From positions 1 to 5,880 of the forward strand of contig RFQD01000088.1 in NCBI GenBank assembly GCA_009925875.1: a stretch of 5,880 nt of DNA, in the 5' to 3' direction. Shown one piece after another: positions 1 to 5,502 of this stretch; within the stretch, counting starts at the first letter, position 1, and each line of letters begins with the position of its first letter. Made by a program: the position numbers and the translations under genes. The stretch comes from Microbacteriaceae bacterium (GTDB taxonomy: Bacteria > Actinomycetota > Actinomycetes > Actinomycetales > Microbacteriaceae). Under the pieces are notes generated by a model that saw nothing but the letters and a program-made list of their open reading frames with translations, ran no database searches and was not told where the DNA came from.

Positions 1-461
1 AATCCTCGTCCACAACGTCTGAATCAGTCGACCTCGCCGAAATCGCTCGTGAACGGGTGGAGCATTGGCAAGCACTCGCGAAAGAGCAGAACGTTTCTGT
101 GCGATTTGAGGGTCCAGTTCACGCTTTCGGTCTCGCGATTCCGACCGCGCCAGAACAAGTCATCGACAATTTCGTAGACAATGCCCTGAGTGTGAGCCCG
201 CCGGGAAGCCGCATCATCATTCGCGTCGTGGACGGCAGTCAGATCAAAGTCAGCGTTCTCGATGAAGGACCTGGCCTCAGCCCAGAAGACTGCGCGCGTG
301 CGTTTGACCGCTTCTGGCGCGCAACATCAGACAATCGCGGAAGTGGGCTTGGCCTGGCAATCGTGTCGCGCCTCATGTTCGCGTGTGGTGGCACGGCACA
401 TCTCGAGCCCCGCTCTCCACGAGGACTTGCCGCCGTGGCGTTTTTTCCTGGAACCGCCTGA
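1..461 (+). CDS. Sensor histidine kinase, C-terminal ATPase part (5' end outside window)
   Basis: This is the ATP-binding half of a two-component sensor kinase, which would phosphorylate its own His and then a response regulator; neither the His nor the regulator is in view. The reading frame is open from the window edge (first full codon at nt 3), so a GTG at 57 is not the start. HATPase_c motifs appear in order: N-box DNFVDNAL (about nt 165-188), G1 box DEGPG (261-275), F-box FDRFW (about 303-317) and G2 box GSGLGLAI (339-362). A short tail ends at TGA 459-461, as is usual for this family. The visible part is 152 residues; the HisKA dimerisation domain and any sensor or membrane segments lie upstream. 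It sits 74 nt before fhaA on the same strand, but nothing ties it functionally to the operon. The family call is firm; the specific identity and the signal sensed are unknown. Confidence 0.92.
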   Translation, partial: SSSTTSESVDLAEIARERVEHWQALAKEQNVSVRFEGPVHAFGLAIPTAPEQVIDNFVDNALSVSPPGSRIIIRVVDGSQIKVSVLDEGPGLSPEDCARAFDRFWRATSDNRGSGLGLAIVSRLMFACGGTAHLEPRSPRGLAAVAFFPGTA

Positions 462-496
462 CGGCGCGCATCAAAACTGTTTCCACCTCACACGCC

Positions 497-502
497 TAGG
501 AT
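497..502 (+). promoter_or_regulatory. Candidate -10 box of the fhaA operon promoter
   Basis: TAGGAT fits the actinobacterial TAnnnT -10 pattern and lies in the only intergenic gap of the window. A start site near 509 would give a leader of about 27 nt that contains the fhaA ribosome binding site. No convincing -35 element is seen 16-18 nt upstream (the bases there read AAACTG/AACTGT), so the call rests on position and the -10 hexamer alone. Confidence 0.35.
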
Positions 503-525
503 TTACGACACCGGTTGTGCTGGCG

Positions 526-532
526 AAGGAGA
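526..532 (+). promoter_or_regulatory. Ribosome binding site that fixes the fhaA start
   Basis: AAGGAGA is a strong Shine-Dalgarno placed 4-5 nt before GTG 536. An alternative in-frame TTG at 515 lies upstream of this site and would put it inside the coding region. The protein read from 536 begins MNLLDAVERALE, which matches the normal start of the DUF3662 family, so 536 is preferred. Confidence 0.75.
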
Positions 533-535
533 CCC

Positions 536-1234
536 GTGAATCTGTTGGATGCGGTGGAGCGCGCGCTCGAACGCGCGGTCAACGGTGCCTTCGCCAAGAC
601 GTTTCGTTCCGGCATCCAGCCCGTCGAAATCGCGAGCGCTCTGCGCAAAGAGCTCGATACATCGGCGTCCGTGGTGTCGAGAGATCGCGTCCTCGTTCCC
701 AATGCCTTCACCGTGACGCTTGGTTCGGAAGACTACGACCGAATCGTCGGAATGGGAGCCCCGCTCGTCGATGAGCTCATCGGCATCGTCACCGCTCACG
801 CCAAAAGGCAGGGCTATCAATTCACCGGGGGCATTCGGATTGCGTTTGCCCGTGACTCAACGCTTGCCGTTGGAGTGTGCCGTGTTGATTCGTCGAGTGC
901 GGCCGGACGAGTGCGCTGGGTCGCTGTCTTAGAAATCAATGGGCAACGGCACGTGCTGAACCGTCCTCGGACCGTGCTGGGTCGAGGCGCTGACGTGGAC
1001 ATTGACATTGGCGACCCGAATGCATCCCGTAAGCATCTCGAAGTGTTGTGGGATGGCTCTCGCGCCCAGGCGAACGATCTTGGTTCAACAAACGGCACGC
1101 TCCTCAACGGACAGCGGTTAACGGCCTCAGCCATGCCGTCAGATTCCATGATTCAGGTGGGAAAGACCTCCATCGCGTTTCGAATTGTTCCGGAGGCAGA
1201 ATCGTCTACCGGGCAGGAGCGAGTTGTGCAATGA
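536..1234 (+). CDS. fhaA: FhaA-like DUF3662 and FHA domain protein
   Basis: This is a phosphothreonine-reading adaptor protein of 232 residues, with a GTG start behind a strong ribosome binding site. Residues about 1-115 form the DUF3662 (FhaA N-terminal) domain, with the family signature QPVEIASALRKELD at 28-41. Residues about 128-217 form an FHA domain, with the phosphopeptide-binding motifs Gly149-Arg150, Ser164-x-x-His167 and DLGSTNGT (181-188, Asn186-Gly187). In mycobacteria FhaA binds phosphorylated partners, including the MurJ-like pseudokinase, and restrains late peptidoglycan synthesis; the same role here is inferred from family and locus. There is no signal peptide or membrane segment, so it should be cytoplasmic. 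The linker between the two domains is only about a dozen residues, whereas M. tuberculosis FhaA (over 500 residues) has a long disordered middle. The stop overlaps the fhaB start by ATGA, implying translational coupling. It is first in the operon. Confidence 0.93.
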   Translation: MNLLDAVERALERAVNGAFAKTFRSGIQPVEIASALRKELDTSASVVSRDRVLVPNAFTVTLGSEDYDRIVGMGAPLVDELIGIVTAHAKRQGYQFTGGIRIAFARDSTLAVGVCRVDSSSAAGRVRWVAVLEINGQRHVLNRPRTVLGRGADVDIDIGDPNASRKHLEVLWDGSRAQANDLGSTNGTLLNGQRLTASAMPSDSMIQVGKTSIAFRIVPEAESSTGQERVVQ

Positions 1235-1770
1235 GCGAACTCACGCTTCTCGTCCTGCGGATTGGCTTTCTCGCCGCACTGTGGGTGTTTGTCTTTTTCG
1301 TGGTGTACTCCATTCGGGCTGACCTGTTCGGTCAGCGTGTTCGACGTTTGCCTGGGCCTCCAACGGACACCGATACGGGCGGTATGTCAGCCCCGTTTGT
1401 CGCGGCCGCCACCACGGCGAAGCCTGCGTTGAGCAAGACAGGTTCCGAAGCCCGCACGGTCGCAGTTGCCAGTGACGAACTCGATCTCGTGCTCACGTCC
1501 GGATCCCTGGCCGGAACGACTCTTGCGCTCACCGGAGAACCCATCACCATCGGAAGGTCACCCGATTCGACGCTCGTCATACGTGATGACTACACCTCGA
1601 CGAATCATGCGCGCATGTGGGTAAAGGGTGGAAATTGGGTGCTGACCGACCTCGGCTCGACCAACGGAACACTCTGCGGCGGAGTCGCCGTGACGGGCAC
1701 GCTTCCCCTGCACCTCGAAGAACCCATCACCATCGGAACGACATCGTTCGAGATTCAGCGCAGGCGGTAA
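1231..1770 (+). CDS. fhaB: FhaB/FipA-like membrane-anchored FHA protein
   Basis: This is a 179-residue FHA adaptor. ATG 1231 overlaps the fhaA stop, and AGGAG at 1215-1219 lies 11 nt upstream. The frame stays open further upstream to an ATG at 1048, but that would overlap fhaA by nearly 190 nt and read non-family sequence. An N-terminal membrane helix spans about residues 5-28 (LLVLRIGFLAALWVFVFFVV) and is followed by a basic stretch, so the rest should be cytoplasmic. A low-complexity Ala/Thr/Pro linker (about 40-83) contains Thr45, Thr47 and Thr49, possible kinase targets (inference). The FHA domain is at about 86-177, with Gly108-Arg109, Ser123-x-x-His126 and Asn145-Gly146-Thr147. In M. 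tuberculosis FhaB (FipA) is a PknA substrate that links FtsZ and FtsQ at division. Here the partner is unproven. The peptide EPITIG occurs twice (103-108 and 164-169), encoded by identical DNA. Confidence 0.93.
   Translation: MSELTLLVLRIGFLAALWVFVFFVVYSIRADLFGQRVRRLPGPPTDTDTGGMSAPFVAAATTAKPALSKTGSEARTVAVASDELDLVLTSGSLAGTTLALTGEPITIGRSPDSTLVIRDDYTSTNHARMWVKGGNWVLTDLGSTNGTLCGGVAVTGTLPLHLEEPITIGTTSFEIQRRR
1537..1738 (+). repeat. Pair of exact 19-nt direct repeats inside the fhaB FHA domain
   Basis: GAACCCATCACCATCGGAA occurs at 1537-1555 and again at 1720-1738, 183 nt (61 codons) apart and in the same reading frame. Both copies encode EPITIG, one strand near the start and one near the end of the FHA fold. 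Recombination between them would delete 61 codons without a frameshift. Confidence 0.85.
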
Positions 1771-1772
1771 CC

Positions 1773-2741
1773 ATGGCAACGCATAGCGCGGCGGCATCCG
1801 ACATTGGTCTTGTTCGACAAAGCAACCAAGACTCCGGCTTTGCCGGAAGGTTTCTCATGGTCGTCGCCGACGGCATGGGTGGTCATGCCGGAGGTGACGT
1901 CGCGTCGCACGTCGTGATTCGCCAACTCCTCGAACTTGACCGACCTTTTGACTCGCCCGAAAAGGCACGAAAACACCTCAAAGATGAATTGCTGAAAATT
2001 AATGAGTTGCTCATCGGAGCCGTGGTGGAGCGTCCCGAACTTGCGGGTTTAGGCACAACGGTCAGCGCCCTGTTGCGCGTGGGAAACAAAGCGGTGATTG
2101 CGCACATCGGTGACTCCCGCATTTACCGAATGCGCGAAGGCAAACTTGAACAGGTGACGGAGGATCACACCTACGTGCAACGACTGGTCGATAGCGGTCG
2201 GATCTCAGAAGAGGAAGCTCTCGTGCATCCCCGTCGATCCGTTCTCCTGCGCGTACTCGGCGATGTCGATGCGCGGCCAGAAATTGACACGATGATTCTG
2301 CCGATTAATAGGGGAGATCGCTGGATGCTCTGCTCGGATGGGCTGTGTGTTGTCGTTCGCACCGAGGATATCCGGGTAGCCCTCGCGAAGAACAAGGGGA
2401 CAATCGATGCCGCAGACGCTTTGGTAGCGGCAAGCATGAAACTGGGAGCCCCGGACAATGTGACCGTCGTGGTGATGGATGATCGCGATGAGCCTGCCGT
2501 CGAATCCGTGCGGCTCGTGGGCGCCGCAGCAAAGCCCATCTCTGTCAGCGCAGACACACCCGTGCAGCGGGCGCGTCGGCGACCCGGTCGCACGCTTCCG
2601 GTGATCACGAGTGACATCCCCGTCGTCACTTCTCAACCGGAAGAGCCGAGTTCACCTCCGCGCATCGGGGCGTCGACGCGCCGAAGATTCAGCGCAATTT
2701 TGTCGCGCTGGTTCGGCGAGAGCGGTGACACGCGCCCATGA
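1773..2741 (+). CDS. pstP: PP2C-type Ser/Thr protein phosphatase (PstP family), no membrane anchor
   Basis: This metal-dependent (Mn/Mg) phosphatase removes phosphate from Ser/Thr on the kinases and their substrates, the counterpart of PknA/PknB. It has 322 residues. ATG 1773 lies 2 nt after the fhaB stop, with AGGCGG at 1762-1767 as ribosome binding site; upstream in-frame codons lie within fhaB and are not family-like. The PP2C domain (about 1-237) carries RQSNQD (Arg15, Asp20), VADGMGGHAGG (Asp33, Gly34), GLGTT (93-97), AHIGDSR (110-116), SDGL (Asp189) and APDNVT (Asp228, Asn229), so all expected metal-binding acidic residues are present. After SDGL it reads CVVV, where relatives usually have Ser and a small or acidic residue. 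The tail (about 238-322) is Pro/Ser/Arg-rich with no hydrophobic helix. Mycobacterial PstP continues into a membrane helix and an extracellular domain that are absent here. The stop overlaps the rodA start (ATGA). Confidence 0.93.
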   Translation: MATHSAAASDIGLVRQSNQDSGFAGRFLMVVADGMGGHAGGDVASHVVIRQLLELDRPFDSPEKARKHLKDELLKINELLIGAVVERPELAGLGTTVSALLRVGNKAVIAHIGDSRIYRMREGKLEQVTEDHTYVQRLVDSGRISEEEALVHPRRSVLLRVLGDVDARPEIDTMILPINRGDRWMLCSDGLCVVVRTEDIRVALAKNKGTIDAADALVAASMKLGAPDNVTVVVMDDRDEPAVESVRLVGAAAKPISVSADTPVQRARRRPGRTLPVITSDIPVVTSQPEEPSSPPRIGASTRRRFSAILSRWFGESGDTRP

Positions 2742-3388
2742 GCACGGTCACGCACCCGGCTTCACCGCGGATTGGACGCCTGATGCGACCACGCGGTCGA
2801 CAGGAATTGCGCAACCGAGAACTCGTTCTGCTGCTCGTGGCCTTCGCGATATCTCTTGCCGCAATCGTCATCATTCAGGAAGCCGTGCTTGGCCAACTTG
2901 AATTCGGAATGCTGGGGACGTGCGCCACGCTGGGTGTGCTCATCCTTATTTTTCACATTGTTTTACGGTTCGCGGCGCCGCAGTCCGACGCCGTCATAGT
3001 GCCCATCGCGACGTTGCTCAATGGTCTCGGAATTGCCGAGATTTACCGCATTGATTTGGCCGACAAAGTTTCTGGCTGGGACGCGGTGAGTGTCAAGCAG
3101 TGCGCGTGGACGGCGCTCGCGCTTGTCATCAGCATTGTTGTCATCCTTGTGGTTCGTCATCACCGTGTTCTTCAGCGCTATACCTTCACGTCAGGGTTGG
3201 TTGCGGTTGTGCTGTTATTTCTGCCTGCAATTCCCGGGCTTGGTGTGGAAGTAAACGGTGCTCGCGTGTGGATTCAGATTGCCGGACTGACTTTTCAACC
3301 GGGCGAGGTCGCCAAAATTGCGTTAGCCATCTTCTTCGCGGGGTATCTAGTTCAGCATCGCGACACGCTCTCTCTATGGCCGTCATAG
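2738..3388 (+). CDS. rodA: RodA N-terminal fragment (open frame up to the premature stop)
   Basis: This is the 216-codon open frame that would be translated from the normal rodA start; only residues 1-213 are native. It holds about six hydrophobic segments, near residues 28-47, 57-78, 84-100, 122-140, 150-167 and 191-205, and ends in the cytoplasmic loop after HRDTLSL. The likely catalytic extracellular loop lies in the other fragment, so this product alone should not polymerise glycan. Confidence 0.6.
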   Translation: MSTVTHPASPRIGRLMRPRGRQELRNRELVLLLVAFAISLAAIVIIQEAVLGQLEFGMLGTCATLGVLILIFHIVLRFAAPQSDAVIVPIATLLNGLGIAEIYRIDLADKVSGWDAVSVKQCAWTALALVISIVVILVVRHHRVLQRYTFTSGLVAVVLLFLPAIPGLGVEVNGARVWIQIAGLTFQPGEVAKIALAIFFAGYLVQHRDTLSLWPS

Positions 3389-4041
3389 TGTTGCAACGTG
3401 ACCTCGGAACGGGTCTCCTGTATTTCGGCCTTTTCTTGGTCATGTTGTATGCCGCGACTGGTCGCGGGAGCTGGGTGGGGCTCGGCATTGCGCTCTTTGT
3501 GACGGGCGCAGTTGCTGCCAATTTTGTGCTCGGGTACGTCAACGATCGCTTTGCAAATTGGTATGACGCGTTCGACCCCGACCGGTACAACGACATTGGT
3601 GGTTCGTTTCAGTTGGTGCAGGGGATTTTTGGGCTCGCACACGGAGGTGTTCTCGGCACGGGGCTGGGTAACGGCATGCCCTACATCACTCCCGTCTCGC
3701 AAAGCGATTACATCGTCGCGAGCCTTGGTGAAGAGCTCGGTCTGACAGGACTCTTCGCGATTCTCTGTCTGTACCTCATCCTGACCACGCGGGGCTTACG
3801 CATCGGATACGTTGCAACCGACGAGTTCAGCAAGCTCTTGGCGACCGGTCTCTCGTTCGTCATCGCACTGCAGTGTTTCATCGTCATTGGCGGTGTCACG
3901 CGTGTGATTCCGTTGACCGGGCTCACCACCCCATTTCTCGCCGCGGGAGGAAGTTCCCTGGTTGCCAACTGGATCATCATTGCGTTGCTCTTGCGGTTGT
4001 CGGATGCAGCTCGCAGCCGCGCTCGCTTGGTGGTGACGTAG
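3376..4041 (+). CDS. rodA: RodA C-terminal fragment (second open frame)
   Basis: These are 221 residues if read from ATG 3376, a codon that is probably internal to the original gene; no Shine-Dalgarno precedes it. The fragment has helices near residues 1-25, 34-52, 113-137, 157-175 and 195-207. It also has the conserved SEDS elements QRDLGTG (7-13), GLGNG (96-100), QSDYIV (109-114, whose Asp111 is the likely counterpart of the essential SEDS aspartate), GEELGL (118-123) and TRVIPLTGLTTPF (175-187). The frame stays open further upstream to 3100, but that part reads as non-RodA sequence and is a shadow of the first half. It ends directly against pbpA. Confidence 0.55.
   Translation: MAVIVLQRDLGTGLLYFGLFLVMLYAATGRGSWVGLGIALFVTGAVAANFVLGYVNDRFANWYDAFDPDRYNDIGGSFQLVQGIFGLAHGGVLGTGLGNGMPYITPVSQSDYIVASLGEELGLTGLFAILCLYLILTTRGLRIGYVATDEFSKLLATGLSFVIALQCFIVIGGVTRVIPLTGLTTPFLAAGGSSLVANWIIIALLLRLSDAARSRARLVVT
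4029..4036 (+). promoter_or_regulatory. Ribosome binding site of pbpA, inside the rodA 3' end
   Basis: GGTGGTGA differs by one base from the ideal GGAGGTGA and sits 5 nt before ATG 4042. It lies within the last codons of rodA, supporting 4042 as the start and suggesting pbpA can be initiated independently of whether rodA is read through. Confidence 0.55.
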
Positions 4042-5502
4042 ATGAATCGCCAGATGAGACGCATTGCGGCGGTGGCACTTGCGATGTTCCTGGCTCTTTT
4101 TGTGTCGTTGTCGTTGATTCAAGTTGCCGAAGCGGAGTCCCTTTATGCCGACGGACGCAACACCCGAACACTCTTCGACTCGTACCGAGCTGAGCGGGGA
4201 AGCATCATCGCCAGCGGCACGGTCATCGCCGAATCGGTTCCCGTCGACGACGACTACAAGTTTCAGCGGGTGTATCCGAATCCGCTTGTTTGGGGTCCGG
4301 TTACCGGCTACTTCACTCTCAACCAGGGTCTGACCGGGATCGAGGGGGCGCTCAACACGTATCTCAGTGGCACCTCTGGCTCGCAATTTCTCCAACATCT
4401 TCGGGGCATCTTCACCGGCGATCGGGTGCGAGGCGCCAACGTTAACCTCAGCCTCGACCCGAGGATTCAGCAAGCGGCGTGGGATGCTCTCTCCGAATCA
4501 GGTTATGCGGGCGCGGTCATCGTGACGGAACCCTCGTCAGGTCGCATCCTCGGGATGGTGTCAACACCATCGTTCAACCCTCAACCTTTGGCCTCACACA
4601 ACACCGATGATGTCATTGCCACCTACGACGCACTGCTCGCTGATCCGAGTCAGCCACTCATCAATCGCACAATTGGCGGGGATCTGAATCCGCCGGGTTC
4701 GACCTTTAAGCTCGTCGTTCTTACGGCGGCGCTGGAGTCTGGAAAGTGGACTCCTGACAGCGAACTGCCCAATCCGAGCGAGTTCCCCCTTCCCGGCTCC
4801 GACGCCGTTGTGCACAACAGTGGCGGCGGAACCTGCGGTCCGGGAGATACCGTCACGTTGCGCGACGCCCTCAGAATCAGTTGCAACATTCCCTTTGCTG
4901 AGCTTGGTCTTCAGGTGGGTCGACAGGCACTGCGTGAGCAGCCCAAAAAATTCGGCTTTGACCGTACCTTCGCGATTCCTTTGGATGTCGAAGCCAGCTA
5001 CTTCCCCCCGGTGATGGATGATCCGCAAACGGCACTCGCGTCCTTTGGACAGTTCGACGTGCGCGCCACGCCTCTTCAGATGGCGATGGTCTCGGCCGCC
5101 ATCGCGAACGGTGGAATCGTGATGACCCCGAACATGGTCGATTCGATCATCTCGAGCGACGGTTCACAACTCGAACAGTTCGCGCCCGTGGAGTTCGGAC
5201 GTGCGATGAGTGCCGAGACCGCGGCATCCATTGCCGCCATCATGGTCGACGGTGTCAGCAATGGTGCGGCAAGTAATGCCAAGATTGAGGGAGTGACCGT
5301 CGCGGGCAAGACGGGAACTGCAGAAAACGGTGAGGGTGAGCCGTACACGCTGTGGTTCACCGGGTTTGCCCCTGCGGAAGCTCCACGTTTTGCCATTACG
5401 GTGCTCGTTGAGGACGGTGCGGGAATGGGTCAACGTGGTTATGGAAACCTGATCGCGGCTCCGATAGCGCGGAACGTTCTTGAGGCGGTGCTTTTACAAT
5501 GA
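4042..5502 (+). CDS. pbpA: PbpA, class B penicillin-binding protein (peptidoglycan transpeptidase)
   Basis: This D,D-transpeptidase cross-links peptidoglycan stem peptides outside the membrane and is the usual partner of RodA. It has 486 residues, close to the roughly 490 of mycobacterial PbpA. ATG 4042 follows the rodA stop with no gap. A short basic N-terminus (NRQMRR) and one membrane helix (about 8-28) anchor it with the bulk outside. A short PBP-dimer-like region (RAERGSI at 49-55, [12 protein letters not shown] at 90-101) precedes the transpeptidase domain (about 155-482). The active-site triad is complete: Ser220-Thr-Phe-Lys223 (nucleophile motif SxxK), Ser280-Cys-Asn282 (SxN) and Lys423-Thr-Gly425 (KTG, within AGKTGTAE). 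Cys265 and Cys281 could form a disulphide (inference). Unlike rodA, the gene shows no damage. Its stop overlaps the pknA start (ATGA). In mycobacteria PbpA is regulated by PknB phosphorylation, which fits the operon. Confidence 0.95.
   Translation: MNRQMRRIAAVALAMFLALFVSLSLIQVAEAESLYADGRNTRTLFDSYRAERGSIIASGTVIAESVPVDDDYKFQRVYPNPLVWGPVTGYFTLNQGLTGIEGALNTYLSGTSGSQFLQHLRGIFTGDRVRGANVNLSLDPRIQQAAWDALSESGYAGAVIVTEPSSGRILGMVSTPSFNPQPLASHNTDDVIATYDALLADPSQPLINRTIGGDLNPPGSTFKLVVLTAALESGKWTPDSELPNPSEFPLPGSDAVVHNSGGGTCGPGDTVTLRDALRISCNIPFAELGLQVGRQALREQPKKFGFDRTFAIPLDVEASYFPPVMDDPQTALASFGQFDVRATPLQMAMVSAAIANGGIVMTPNMVDSIISSDGSQLEQFAPVEFGRAMSAETAASIAAIMVDGVSNGAASNAKIEGVTVAGKTGTAENGEGEPYTLWFTGFAPAEAPRFAITVLVEDGAGMGQRGYGNLIAAPIARNVLEAVLLQ

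Larger units (their letters stand above)
2738..4041 (+). pseudogene. rodA: rodA, SEDS peptidoglycan glycosyltransferase, disrupted by an internal out-of-frame deletion
   Basis: Intact RodA polymerises lipid II into glycan strands in the membrane, working with a class B PBP, here the adjacent pbpA. The start ATG 2738 overlaps the pstP stop; AGCGGTGA at 2721-2728 is a fair ribosome binding site. The first 213 codons read as good RodA, with the SEDS signature around NGARVWIQ and FQPGEVAKI (residues 173-194). The frame then runs Trp-Pro-Ser into TAG 3386-3388. RodA sequence resumes in another frame from about 3373 (S-MAVIVLQRDLGTGLL) and runs to TAG 4039-4041. From memory of the family, intact homologues have about 25 more residues between TLSL and the VIVLQRDLG helix: a cytoplasmic loop and the first half of the next helix. 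The two parts sum to 434 residues, short of the usual 460 or so by that amount. The frame change requires a net loss of 3n+1 nt. The join is a (CT)4 tract (3368-3375), suiting deletion at a short repeat, or an assembly or sequencing error. Both halves are otherwise undecayed, so any lesion is recent. Confidence 0.85.

Noticed and set aside
429..446. Terminator-like GC stem followed by T6 at the end of the histidine kinase gene
   Set aside because: The inverted repeat CGCC-GT-GGCG leaves only a 3-bp stem once a workable loop is allowed, and it lies inside the coding region before the stop.
560..577. CGCGCG/CGCGCG hairpin just after the fhaA start
   Set aside because: It is a 6-bp stem made of the conserved ERALERAV codons in GC-rich DNA; no sign of a regulatory role beyond that.
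262..774. Long plus-strand open frame crossing the histidine kinase end and the fhaA start
   Set aside because: It overlaps two well-supported genes in other frames, its protein is Arg/His-rich with no family resemblance, and it would span the intergenic gap.
1833..1847. TCCGGC-TTT-GCCGGA hairpin in the pstP 5' region
   Set aside because: Short, with a 3-nt loop, no T-run, and fully inside the PP2C coding sequence; likely chance.
3368..3376. Programmed ribosomal frameshift in rodA
   Set aside because: The (CT)4 tract is not a known slippery site, and a shift would still leave out about 25 residues including half a membrane helix, so a simple frameshift cannot restore RodA.
3796..4473. 225-codon minus-strand open frame across rodA and pbpA
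   Set aside because: It is antisense to clearly conserved coding sequence, its product is low-complexity and charged, and no ribosome binding site or family motif is seen. It is a by-product of GC-rich codon use.
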